A stretch of 64,000 bases of DNA from Sphingobacteriales bacterium (GTDB taxonomy: Bacteria > Bacteroidota > Bacteroidia > Sphingobacteriales > Sphingobacteriaceae): positions 1 through 64,000 of the forward strand of contig JAQBOG010000021.1 in the NCBI GenBank assembly GCA_028288165.1, read 5' to 3'. Positions 36,776 through 46,878 of this stretch are shown piece by piece (the first letter of the stretch is position 1; every line of letters starts with the position of its first letter). The position numbers were made by a program, and so were the translations under genes. A model generated the notes under the pieces. It did not search any database. It worked only from the letters and a program-made list of their open reading frames with translations, and was not told the origin of the DNA.

Positions 36776-37450
36776 ATGAATTTCCTTTCGCATTTTTATT
36801 TTGACAGAGATACAACAGATCCAAATTTAGTTGTGGGGATCGTATTGCCTGATTTAGTGAAGAACGTGAACAAGGCATGGAATTTACACCCTGAGAAAAC
36901 GCCAGAGTTATTTCAACTAACACGTTCTTTAGAATCAATATTTTCCGGTTGGAAACGACACATAAAAGTTGATAAATATTTCCACTCTTCCACCTTTTTT
37001 TCGGAGCATACTGATCGAATTAAACGGGCGGTATTGCCAGTTTTACAAAATTCACCCGTACGGCCATCCTTTTTAGCACATATTACCCTCGAACTATTAC
37101 TAGATAGTTTGCTGATCACCGAGGAAGTCCTAGACGCACATGACTTCTACAGTCAATTGAAAACTTCGGATCGTGAAGCCTTGGAGGGATTCCTTCTTCA
37201 AAATAACGTTATTGATACTGCTAATTTCTTCAAATTTTTTGATGAGTTTATTGAAGCGAGTTATCTACACAGCTATCGTGAACCTAAAAGTATAGTATAT
37301 GCCTTAAACAGGATATGTATGAGATTATGGAAGAATCCTTTAACAGTCGCTCAAAAAGATGATTTAAAACTAGTCTTAATAGATTACAAAGAATATCTAA
37401 GAACTGATTACCTCCAAATTTTTGAAGATATTTCTGTTCGTTTAACATGA
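36776..37450 (+). CDS. ACP phosphodiesterase-like protein (AcpH family)
   Basis: A 224-residue protein of the AcpH/DUF479 family, which in E. coli removes 4'-phosphopantetheine from acyl carrier protein. The signature MNFLSHFYFD is at the N-terminus, GIVLPDLVKN carries a conserved Asp, and HITLELLLDSLL is a metal-site-type HxxxELxxD. Length is slightly above that of E. coli AcpH. Bacteroidota members are not characterised to my knowledge, so the activity is tentative. The stop codon is 7 bp before structured repeat copy B. Confidence 0.78.
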   Translation: MNFLSHFYFDRDTTDPNLVVGIVLPDLVKNVNKAWNLHPEKTPELFQLTRSLESIFSGWKRHIKVDKYFHSSTFFSEHTDRIKRAVLPVLQNSPVRPSFLAHITLELLLDSLLITEEVLDAHDFYSQLKTSDREALEGFLLQNNVIDTANFFKFFDEFIEASYLHSYREPKSIVYALNRICMRLWKNPLTVAQKDDLKLVLIDYKEYLRTDYLQIFEDISVRLT

Positions 37451-37456
37451 TATTAC

Positions 37457-37568
37457 GAGGATAGGTTTTGCGTGAGGGATTGAAGTGAAAAACCCGGAGC
37501 CTTTTGGGGGCGAGGATTTGCAACGGAAAGCCCGACCCGTTTTTAGGGACACGCCCACGTCCTATCCG
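37457..37568 (+). repeat. Structured repeat element, copy B
   Basis: The 5' box TTGCGTGAGGGATTGAAGTG and 3' box AACGGAAAGCCCGACCCG match the other copies. The closing stem here is GCGTG (37470-37474) / CACGC (37550-37554) instead of GCGTT / AACGC, a compensatory change at one pair. An outer stem GGATAGG / CCTATCC (37459-37465 / 37561-37567) encloses it. The central hairpin is GC-rich and diverged. It immediately follows the AcpH-like gene. Confidence 0.85.
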
Positions 37569-37622
37569 TTATAACTTTAACATTGGATATTATTCTTGAA
37601 AGTATGATCAGTTTTTGCTTGA

Positions 37623-39683
<2,061 letters not shown>

Positions 39684-39869
39684 ACGCTTTTTGTTTGCAT
39701 TACTAAGGTTCGTATAAGCGTTATTGAACTCTAATTGCTTCAATTTAAAAGCAGGTAATTTTTAAATCATTATAAACTTTCAGGGTATCCTGCTAAATTA
39801 GCAGATTATTAGACTTGCACAGGTATCAGTACTGAAGTGCTGACGGAAGCAAATTTTACTTTACAATAA

Positions 39870-40748
39870 ATGAATATATTTCACGGTACAGGAATAGCGC
39901 TAGTTACTCCATTCAATTCAGATCAAACAATTGATTTTCAAGGTCTGGAAAATTTAATTAATCATACGATAGAAGGTGGAGTTGAATACCTTGTATCATT
40001 AGGTACTACAGGCGAAACTGCTACATTAAGTAAAGAAGAAAAGCAATCTGTATTTGATTTTACTGTAAAAATTGTAAATGGTCGTGTGCCACTAGTTGCA
40101 GGTATTGGCGGCAACAGCACATTGGAAATTGTTGAGTATATCAAAAGGTTCAACAGCGAAGGGTTCGATGCGATTTTATCGGTTAGCCCTTATTATAACA
40201 AACCTACTCAAGAAGGAATTTACCAGCATTACAAAGCGATTTCTGAAGCATCACCACTACCCATCATACTTTATAACGTTCCCGGACGTACAGGAAGTAA
40301 TATGACCGCTGATACTACTTTGAGATTAGCTCATCACTTTGAGAACATCATTGGGATTAAAGAAGCCTCCGGGGATTTTGAACAGTGCAATAAAATATTG
40401 AAAGATAAACCAGAAAACTTTTTCCTTACTTCTGGCGATGATCCAATTACGTTACCATTGGTAGCTATGGGTGCAGTGGGAATTATATCTGTGGTTGGTA
40501 ATGCGTTACCTCAATTATTATCTACCATGGTTCGCATGTGTTTAGACGGAAAATTTATAGAAGCACAACCATTACATTTCAGCTTAATTGACATTACAAG
40601 CTTATGCTTTGTAGAAGGCAACCCTGCTGGAGTTAAGGCTGTTTTAAAACAATTAGATGTGTGTGGTGATACCTTGCGTTTACCACTCGTAAATGTGAGC
40701 TCGGGAACCTTTGATAAAATAACGGAAGAGCTGAGTAAGCTCAACTAA
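39870..40748 (+). CDS. dapA: 4-hydroxy-tetrahydrodipicolinate synthase
   Basis: Condenses pyruvate and aspartate semialdehyde, the first committed step to diaminopimelate and lysine. The 292-residue TIM barrel has Schiff-base lysine K164 (GIKEASGD), Tyr in LYNVPGRTG, and the GTTGE motif near residue 45. Its product supplies the meso-DAP used by MurE, encoded in the dcw cluster downstream. The 186-bp gap upstream carries a small inverted repeat CTGCTAA / TTAGCAG (39790-39804) and a TCAGTACTGA palindrome (39826-39835) but no recognisable lysine riboswitch. Confidence 0.95.
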   Translation: MNIFHGTGIALVTPFNSDQTIDFQGLENLINHTIEGGVEYLVSLGTTGETATLSKEEKQSVFDFTVKIVNGRVPLVAGIGGNSTLEIVEYIKRFNSEGFDAILSVSPYYNKPTQEGIYQHYKAISEASPLPIILYNVPGRTGSNMTADTTLRLAHHFENIIGIKEASGDFEQCNKILKDKPENFFLTSGDDPITLPLVAMGAVGIISVVGNALPQLLSTMVRMCLDGKFIEAQPLHFSLIDITSLCFVEGNPAGVKAVLKQLDVCGDTLRLPLVNVSSGTFDKITEELSKLN

Positions 40749-40750
40749 AT

Positions 40751-40783
40751 AAAAAAAGCCTTCATTTTGTGAAGGCTTTTTTT
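40751..40783. terminator. Bidirectional terminator after dapA
   Basis: A perfect 13-bp stem (40751-40763 / 40771-40783) with A- and T-tracts and a 7-nt loop, between dapA and the converging histone H1-like gene. Confidence 0.93.
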
Positions 40784-40799
40784 ATATGTATAAGAAATC

Positions 40800-41000
40800 T
40801 TATTTCTTTTTTGCCGCTGCTGCCTCTTCTTTGTTTTTCATTTCCTGAACTTCAAGGCGAATAGCCTGAGCTAAGTTCTTTAAATCTTGCATACCTTTTC
40901 TCACACGGGTTCCAGCTGCGCTGTTAGCCTTGTTATAGAACTTGTCAGCATCCGCTTCTAGCGATGCGAATAATTCTTTTGCTTCAGTAAATTTTTTCAT
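40800..41000 (-). CDS. Histone H1-like small basic protein
   Basis: A 66-residue Lys/Ala-rich helical protein starting MKKFTEAKELFASLEADADK and ending in an AAAAKKK tail, resembling the histone H1 (Hc1-like) proteins found across Bacteroidota. It is predicted to bind DNA non-specifically and help compact the nucleoid. The mid-region VRKGMQDLKNLAQAIRLEVQ is the conserved helix. It is monocistronic, ending at the dapA terminator and preceded by a 262-bp AT-rich intergenic region. Confidence 0.85.
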   Translation of the reverse strand: MKKFTEAKELFASLEADADKFYNKANSAAGTRVRKGMQDLKNLAQAIRLEVQEMKNKEEAAAAKKK

Positions 41001-41207
41001 TTCGGGATACTCCTTTTAGTTTTTAGTGGTTTGTAATGATATTGCTCTAGCTAATGTAAATTCTTTTTTTGTGAAAAAAGAACTTTCAAAAAAAAATATT
41101 ACTGCGTTTAAAGGCTTTCTTTCCACATTTATTAACATTTATCAAGTAATAATATACATTTAAATCACATAACTACTTAATAAATAGCTTATTAAAGTTA
41201 CTTAAAA

Positions 41208-41248
41208 ACAAAAAACGCCCTTCAGAAGCTCTGAAGGGCGTTTTTTGT
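41208..41248 (-). terminator. Terminator of the alpha-oxoamine synthase gene
   Basis: A perfect 18-bp stem (41208-41225 / 41231-41248) with a 5-nt loop and flanking A/T runs, 14 bp after the minus-strand stop. Confidence 0.94.
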
Positions 41249-41262
41249 AACATTTTGATTTT

Positions 41263-42504
41263 TTATGCTGTAACTGCTGCCTGTTGCTTGTAATATCCTT
41301 TTTTTAGCTTCTCACCAATCTCACTATATGCATCTAAAGTGCGTTGCACATCTTCTGCTGTGTGCATGGCCGTTGGTATTAAACGCAACATAATTAAGCC
41401 CTTAGGAATTACCGGATAAACCACTATTGAACAAAATATACCATGGTTTTCTCTAAGATCCATCGTGATTGCTGTAGCATCGTTCAATTCACCTTCTAAA
41501 ATTACAGGTGTAACCATCGTATTTGTTATACCGATATTGAATCCTCTTTCTTTTAAGCCGTTTTGTAATGAAAGAGCCACTTCCCACAATTTGTGTCGCA
41601 ATTCTGGTTTGCTTTTCAGCAACTCCAAACGTTTACGTAATCCCAAAACCATTGGCATTGGCAATGATTTTGCAAATGTTTGCGAACGCATATTGTAACG
41701 GAGATAATTAGTAATCTCTTCTGATGAAGCTACAAAAGCTCCGATACCAGCCATTGATTTTGCAAAGGTACCAAAGTATACGTCTACACCGTCAATACAT
41801 CCTTGTGCTTCGTGTGTACCTGCGCCAGTATCGCCCATGGTACCAAAACCATGTGCATCATCAACAAGCAAACGGAAATCAAAGTCTTTTTTAAGATCTA
41901 CAATGTCTTTAAGCTTTCCTTGAGCACCAGACATGCCGAAAACACCTTCGGTAATAACAAGTATACCACCACCAGTTTGTTCGCAAAGCTTAGTCGCCCG
42001 TTCTAATTGTTTTCTACAGCTTTCTAAGTCGTTATGCTGATAAACATAACGTTTACCCATATGCAAGCGAACACCATCAATAATACATGCATGAGATTCC
42101 GCATCGTACACAATTACATCATTACGATCTACAAGTGTATCAATGATTGAAACCATCCCTTGGTAACCGTAATTAAGAAGAAATGCGTCTGGTTTGCCTA
42201 CAAATTCCGCAAGATCTTTTTCAAGTGCCTCATGATGATTTGAATTACCTGACATCATACGGGCCCCCATTGGATAAGCCATACCATATGCAGCTGCCGC
42301 TTCTGCATCTGCCTGACGTACTTCGGGATGGTTAGCAAGGCCCAAATAATTATTTAAGCTCCATACTAAATGATCTTTTCCACGAAATTTCATGTGGGGG
42401 GCTATTTCACCTTCTAATTTCGGGAATGCGAAATATCCATGAGCCATTTTCTGGTGCTGACCCAGCGGCCCCATATTTTTCGATATTTTATCAAATAAAT
42501 CCAA
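41263..42504 (-). CDS. Alpha-oxoamine synthase family PLP enzyme
   Basis: A 413-residue fold-type I PLP enzyme of the family that includes glycine C-acetyltransferase, 8-amino-7-oxononanoate synthase and serine palmitoyltransferase. Motifs are SLNNYLGLANHPEV, ESHACIIDG, VDDAHGFGTMG with D215/D216 and H218, and the PLP lysine K249 in FGTFAKSMAGIGAF. These enzymes condense an acyl-CoA with an amino acid. The N-terminus (MGPLGQHQKMAHGYFAFPKL) is not that of the characterised Sphingobacterium serine palmitoyltransferase, so a sphingolipid role should not be assumed. Confidence 0.85.
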   Translation of the reverse strand: MDLFDKISKNMGPLGQHQKMAHGYFAFPKLEGEIAPHMKFRGKDHLVWSLNNYLGLANHPEVRQADAEAAAAYGMAYPMGARMMSGNSNHHEALEKDLAEFVGKPDAFLLNYGYQGMVSIIDTLVDRNDVIVYDAESHACIIDGVRLHMGKRYVYQHNDLESCRKQLERATKLCEQTGGGILVITEGVFGMSGAQGKLKDIVDLKKDFDFRLLVDDAHGFGTMGDTGAGTHEAQGCIDGVDVYFGTFAKSMAGIGAFVASSEEITNYLRYNMRSQTFAKSLPMPMVLGLRKRLELLKSKPELRHKLWEVALSLQNGLKERGFNIGITNTMVTPVILEGELNDATAITMDLRENHGIFCSIVVYPVIPKGLIMLRLIPTAMHTAEDVQRTLDAYSEIGEKLKKGYYKQQAAVTA

Positions 42505-42607
42505 ATCTGTGTTAATTTATTGTTATCTTTTAATAGGCGGCAAAGTTATGGTTTAGTGTGCTGATTAACAACATCCGAATCTCATTTCAGTTAGTCAATC
42601 TCTCTAT

Positions 42608-42652
42608 AACAAACAAAGCCCTTATTCGGTTAGAATAAAGGCTTTGTTTGTT
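42608..42652 (-). terminator. Terminator at the end of the dcw cluster
   Basis: A 20-bp stem with a single mismatch (42608-42627 / 42633-42652) and a 5-nt loop. It lies 57 bp after the small membrane-protein gene that follows ftsZ, and upstream of the oxoamine synthase gene. Confidence 0.88.
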
Positions 42653-42708
42653 AATTTTGTTTTGCTTACGCTAAAAACTGCTCTAAAGTCTTAACATATG
42701 TAATGATA

Positions 42709-42864
42709 CTATTTAAAGTAAAGTCCAATGATCATTAAAGCTAGTGTCATAAAAAGACCCACAAACCATTTAATCATATCGGTTTTAGTATTTGCTAAAT
42801 CTGCTTTCGAAGCTAAATGCAATGCTTTATCAGCAACACTATTTTCAATTTTATCAACAAGCAT
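42709..42864 (-). CDS. 51-residue membrane protein downstream of ftsZ
   Basis: A short gene read directly from the sequence: ATG at 42864, TAG at 42709-42711, 51 residues. An amphipathic, Lys/Ala-rich N-terminus (DKIENSVADKALHLASKADL) leads into a single membrane helix (IKWFVGLFMTLALMIIGLYF). The layout resembles the C-terminal end of DUF1640/CCDC90-type coiled-coil proteins. It starts 10 bp after the ftsZ stop, with no terminator between, so it is probably the last gene of the dcw operon. The function is unknown. Confidence 0.72.
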   Translation of the reverse strand: MLVDKIENSVADKALHLASKADLANTKTDMIKWFVGLFMTLALMIIGLYFK

Positions 42865-42874
42865 TTTACTTCAA

Positions 42875-44521
42875 TCAATCTACGTTATCGTGTAAAAACG
42901 AATTGTTAGGTCTAATTTCAGTTACACCATCCTCATTAGATAATGTAAAGCGTGATACTTGAGACTCTGATGAATGCGGAACTTGTTGTAAAGCCATTTG
43001 TTTGCGTTTGTAAGCAGGCTCATTTTCCAACTCCTGTAATCCGTTAGAGGTTCGCAGTTTCATGCTTAAATCTTTAAGACGAAGAATGCGCTCTTTAGAT
43101 TTACGCAATTGCTCCTCTATGGATTCATCCGTTTTATTTTCATCAGGATTCACTGCCTTTGACTCTGGCTCACGATAAACTGGAGGCGCAGACGGTGCAG
43201 AAGGAGTAACTATTTCGGCAACTGGCTCTTCATAATGCACTTCAGGCTCATTGGCAGGCATTTCAAACTCAAAATTTTGTTCTGAAACAGATTCCTCTTT
43301 GAACTCTTCTAATGTATGATGAATGATTGCTTCAGGAGCTGAAACAGGTTGTTTTTCTTCAACCTTAGGTGGCGAACTGTGGAAATATCCAGCAAAAAGA
43401 TCTACTTGAGCTTCTTCTTTTGTTTTCATGACAGGCTCATCAGAAAGTATCTCTTTTTTAGTTTCAATAAAAGAGTTTGTGCTTACTGGTCTTACCATTG
43501 GAGCAGGCTCTGGAGTTAACATAGAAACCTTACGCACTTGGCTTTTTTCAATTGCTCTTTCTTCTTTAGTTTGAAAGCCAGTAGCAATGATGGTTACAGA
43601 AAGTTTATCTTCTAACGTTTCGTCAGTGCAGTTACCCCAAATTAAATCAGCAGCCAAACCAGCTTCTGATTGAATGTAATCAGTAATGATACTAACCTCA
43701 TCCATGGTAACCTCTTTGGTACCCGAACTGATATTTAGAAGAATATAACGTGCTCCTTCAATTTCATTGTCTTTCAACAACGGAGAAGCTAAAGCACCTT
43801 CAACAGCACGTAAAGCACGATGTTCGCCTTCTGCCGAACTGCTACCCATGATAGCTACTCCGCTTGAGCTCATTACGGTACGCACATCTTTAAAGTCGAC
43901 GTTTATATACCCAGGTATGGTAATAATTTCAGCAATGCCTTTTGCGGCAGTTGTTAAAATATTATCAGCCTGTGCAAATGCAGAACCTAAAGTTAAGTTT
44001 CCAAAAATTTCACGCAAGCGATCATTGGAGATAACCAGGTAAGAATCTACATATTTTTTGAACTCTTCTAATCCTTCTTCAGCTTGATTTTTACGTCTTT
44101 TACCTTCGAAAGAAAATGGAGTAGTGATAATACCTACCGTTAAAATATCAAGCTCTTTAGCTGCCTTAGCAATAATCGGACTAGCTCCAGTACCAGTACC
44201 ACCGCCCATTCCGGCCGTTATAAAAAGCATCTTGGTATTTGTACCAAGCATTTGTTTTATATCATCAATATTCTCTATTGCCGAGTTTTTACCTACCTCT
44301 GGAATTGAGCCTGCACCCATTCCTTCCGTTAAACTTGCGCCCAGTTGTACCTTGTTAGGAATTGGGCTTAACTCTAATGCTTGCGCATCTGTATTACAAA
44401 TTATGAAGTCTACACCTGTGATTCCTTGTCTGTACATGTGGTTCACAGCGTTCCCACCGCCCCCACCAACACCAATTACTTTTATAATTGATGATTTTTC
44501 TTTTAACATTTCAAACTGCAT
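42875..44521 (-). CDS. ftsZ: Cell division GTPase FtsZ
   Basis: Tubulin-like GTPase forming the Z ring. The 548-residue protein has a short N-terminus, VIGVGGGGGNAVNHM, tubulin signature GGGTGTG at 106-112, and the T7-loop region (FKDVRTVMSSSGVAIMG). A long acidic/proline-rich linker (about 335-480) and a C-terminal tail follow (LRTSNGLQELENEPAYKRKQ, then FLHDNVD). The extended linker is characteristic of Bacteroidota and makes the protein much longer than E. coli FtsZ. A 126-bp gap with a strong hairpin separates it from ftsA, so ftsZ may have its own regulation. Confidence 0.96.
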   Translation of the reverse strand: MQFEMLKEKSSIIKVIGVGGGGGNAVNHMYRQGITGVDFIICNTDAQALELSPIPNKVQLGASLTEGMGAGSIPEVGKNSAIENIDDIKQMLGTNTKMLFITAGMGGGTGTGASPIIAKAAKELDILTVGIITTPFSFEGKRRKNQAEEGLEEFKKYVDSYLVISNDRLREIFGNLTLGSAFAQADNILTTAAKGIAEIITIPGYINVDFKDVRTVMSSSGVAIMGSSSAEGEHRALRAVEGALASPLLKDNEIEGARYILLNISSGTKEVTMDEVSIITDYIQSEAGLAADLIWGNCTDETLEDKLSVTIIATGFQTKEERAIEKSQVRKVSMLTPEPAPMVRPVSTNSFIETKKEILSDEPVMKTKEEAQVDLFAGYFHSSPPKVEEKQPVSAPEAIIHHTLEEFKEESVSEQNFEFEMPANEPEVHYEEPVAEIVTPSAPSAPPVYREPESKAVNPDENKTDESIEEQLRKSKERILRLKDLSMKLRTSNGLQELENEPAYKRKQMALQQVPHSSESQVSRFTLSNEDGVTEIRPNNSFLHDNVD

Positions 44522-44596
44522 ATCCTTAATTATCAGTTGAGTAAATAGTTGCTATCAGCAGATAGTTCCCTTTGTAATATTAATTATTTTTAAACA

Positions 44597-44647
44597 CGAG
44601 TTTTCCACAATTGTTAACTATGTGGAAAACTCGCTTATTGTGGACAA
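44597..44647. promoter_or_regulatory. Hairpin with DnaA-box-like arms between ftsA and ftsZ
   Basis: A perfect 13-bp inverted repeat CGAGTTTTCCACA / TGTGGAAAACTCG (44597-44609 / 44621-44633) with an 11-nt loop, followed by TTGTGGACAA (44638-44647) abutting the ftsA stop. TTTTCCACA and TTGTCCACA are each close to the DnaA box TTATCCACA, giving three box-like sites in 50 bp. It could be an attenuator hairpin inside the operon, a DnaA-binding regulatory site, or both. Confidence 0.6.
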
Positions 44648-46000
44648 CTACCGAATGTAATCTTCATCCTTGATATCATCCTTTATAAAACTGGCACCTT
44701 TTTTAATTAAAATGTCTAAAAACCCTAAGCTTTTCTTAACTTTTTCCGCGGCTTGCGCTTTTTCAGGAATAATTTTCAAAACTCTGGTTGGTTCAGCCAT
44801 CTGTTCCGTTTTTTGGATTCCTTTTATAAGCAAACCGATACCTGTTGCGAACAGCGGGCTTTTAAGCTCGTCATAAATATTTTTTGGCAACACTTCGTTT
44901 TTAGCTAAATGCTCATTTGGATATCCAATACGACTATCTAACCCAGTTACGTATTCAACTAGTTGGGTTAAATGCTTCAACTGCGCACCACCACCAGTAA
45001 TTACAATACCTGCAATCAATTTCTTCTCATATCCGGATGATTTAATTTCATAGTACACATGCTCTATGATTTCTTCCATCCTTGCCTGAATCACATAGGC
45101 TAAATTCTTCACTGAAATTTCTTTAGGTTCTCTACCGCGAAGTCCTGGAACACTTATTATTTCGTTGTCTTTATTCTCTTCAGCCAAAGCAGAACCAAAA
45201 CGAACTTTTAATAATTCAGCCTGGTTTCGCATTACTGAACATCCTTCACGGATATCTTCGGTAACACTGTTACCACCAAACGGAATAACTGCGGTATGGC
45301 GTATAATACCTTCATGAAATATGGCAAGGTCTGTAGTACCGCCACCTATATCAATCAATACAACACCTGCTTCTCTTTCTTCTTCACTTAATACAGATTC
45401 TGAAGAAGCCAAAGGCTCAAGAATTAATTCCTGAGTTTCTAGCGAAGCATTTACAACACATTTCATTATATTCTTAACAGCGCTAACATGGCCGGAAATG
45501 ATATGGAAATTAGCTTCCAAACGCACGCCTGCCATACCAATCGGGTCTTTTATTCCCGGCTCGTTATCAACGGTAAACTCCTGTGGAAGCACATGGATGA
45601 TTTCTTCTCCAGGGGGCATTACCAGCTTATACATATCTTCTATAAGCTTGTCAATATCTTTGCGCTGTATTTCTGTGTTTAAATCTTTTCGGGTTAATAT
45701 CCCGCGATGCTGTAAACTCTTAATATGCTGGCCTGCTATACCTACGTTTACAATTTTAATATCTACGTTTGATTGTGCACCAGCCTGTTCAACAGCTTGT
45801 GTGATACCTTGAACTGTTTTCTGAATATTCGTAACAATGCCCCGAGTTACGCCCGCCGACTCTGCTTTACCTATCCCCAAAATTTCAATCTTTCCATGAT
45901 CACTTCGTCTTCCAACGGTGACGCAAATTTTAGTTGTTCCAATGTCTAACCCTACTACAATTGGGGATGTTTTGGCTGAAGAAGATATACCTTTTTCCAT
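44648..46000 (-). CDS. ftsA: Cell division protein FtsA
   Basis: Actin-like ATPase that tethers FtsZ to the membrane. The 450-residue protein shows phosphate-1 VGLDIGTTKICV, a 1C domain in place of actin 1B, phosphate-2 LIDIGGGTTDLAIF and adenosine motif GIVITGGGAQLK. The C-terminus (LGFLDILIKKGASFIKDDI) can form the amphipathic membrane-targeting helix, followed by a short acidic tail. It starts 5 bp after ftsQ. Confidence 0.96.
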   Translation of the reverse strand: MEKGISSSAKTSPIVVGLDIGTTKICVTVGRRSDHGKIEILGIGKAESAGVTRGIVTNIQKTVQGITQAVEQAGAQSNVDIKIVNVGIAGQHIKSLQHRGILTRKDLNTEIQRKDIDKLIEDMYKLVMPPGEEIIHVLPQEFTVDNEPGIKDPIGMAGVRLEANFHIISGHVSAVKNIMKCVVNASLETQELILEPLASSESVLSEEEREAGVVLIDIGGGTTDLAIFHEGIIRHTAVIPFGGNSVTEDIREGCSVMRNQAELLKVRFGSALAEENKDNEIISVPGLRGREPKEISVKNLAYVIQARMEEIIEHVYYEIKSSGYEKKLIAGIVITGGGAQLKHLTQLVEYVTGLDSRIGYPNEHLAKNEVLPKNIYDELKSPLFATGIGLLIKGIQKTEQMAEPTRVLKIIPEKAQAAEKVKKSLGFLDILIKKGASFIKDDIKDEDYIR

Positions 46001-46005
46001 GTGAC

Positions 46006-46878
46006 TTATTGTATTTTTGTTGTATCCGTATTATCTATTTTTAAACTATCGGCAATTATCACCTGTAAATTAGGATTTGCTTTAATCGCTTTTATACTAT
46101 CTACTTTCGTTTTCTCGCAAACTATCTGGTTTGCATATTTTACATTAATTGTTTTATAAGTATCCCAACCAACTTTAGGTAACGCCTTTTTATAAAACGC
46201 TAGCAGGTTTCTGAACTTCACATCTAATGAATCTGCACTTCCTAAAATTATCTTCTGATTGCCCACTCGTGGAACCAATTCAATTTCCTTTTTTGAATTC
46301 ACATAAATCTGTTCAATCTGGTTGTTCCACAATGTGTCTTTGCGAATAAATAGAGCCGTATTGAAAAGATCTTTAGCAAGTTGCGTTTTTAAGGTATCAA
46401 CCTTGTTTGAAAAATGCTCAGAAATTAATCCGTTAGCTACCAAAACCTCAGCCGTAAAATTTTCAGAGGTCGGAATTTTCAAACCGTTTAAGTCGACGTA
46501 AAAATCTTGGTTCTCTGAGTTTAAGATGCGCAAAACCGGTTCACGCTGCTTAATTCTTACTGTTATGATTCCATCCATGTCTGCATAAACCTTTGCATAC
46601 TCTATAAATGGATTTGCCTTCAATTCATTCTCTATATCATGGATGTTAATTAAATTCAATTTTCTTCCGATTAGCGGACCTTTGTTTTGAAGCAATATTT
46701 CATCAATTTCTTTGCGTTCAATAAAGCTTTGCGTACCCGGAATTAGAACCCGAACATCACGGCAAATTACAGCTACCTTCTTTTGTTCAATAAATCCCAT
46801 TAACACCCCTAAGCCACTTAGGCTCACCACCCAAATAACTGTAAACAAGACTGCCTTCCAGTTAATTCTCTTCCACAT
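46006..46878 (-). CDS. ftsQ: Cell division protein FtsQ
   Basis: A 290-residue bitopic membrane protein with a cytoplasmic N-terminus, one membrane helix (AVLFTVIWVVSLSGLGVLMGF), a POTRA domain (about 40-110, IPGTQSFIERKEIDEILLQN) and a beta domain, as expected for FtsQ/DivIB. It links FtsL and other division proteins to the septal synthase. Sequence conservation is low in this family, and the call rests on topology plus position between murC and ftsA. Its start overlaps the murC end by 17 bp. Confidence 0.92.
   Translation of the reverse strand: MWKRINWKAVLFTVIWVVSLSGLGVLMGFIEQKKVAVICRDVRVLIPGTQSFIERKEIDEILLQNKGPLIGRKLNLINIHDIENELKANPFIEYAKVYADMDGIITVRIKQREPVLRILNSENQDFYVDLNGLKIPTSENFTAEVLVANGLISEHFSNKVDTLKTQLAKDLFNTALFIRKDTLWNNQIEQIYVNSKKEIELVPRVGNQKIILGSADSLDVKFRNLLAFYKKALPKVGWDTYKTINVKYANQIVCEKTKVDSIKAIKANPNLQVIIADSLKIDNTDTTKIQ

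Noticed and set aside
39684-39869. Lysine riboswitch upstream of dapA
   Set aside because: Only short palindromes are visible; the conserved multi-helix core of the lysine aptamer is absent.
41263-42504. Serine palmitoyltransferase
   Set aside because: Family motifs are shared by all alpha-oxoamine synthases, and the N-terminus and loop sequences differ from the characterised Sphingobacterium enzyme; only the family is called.
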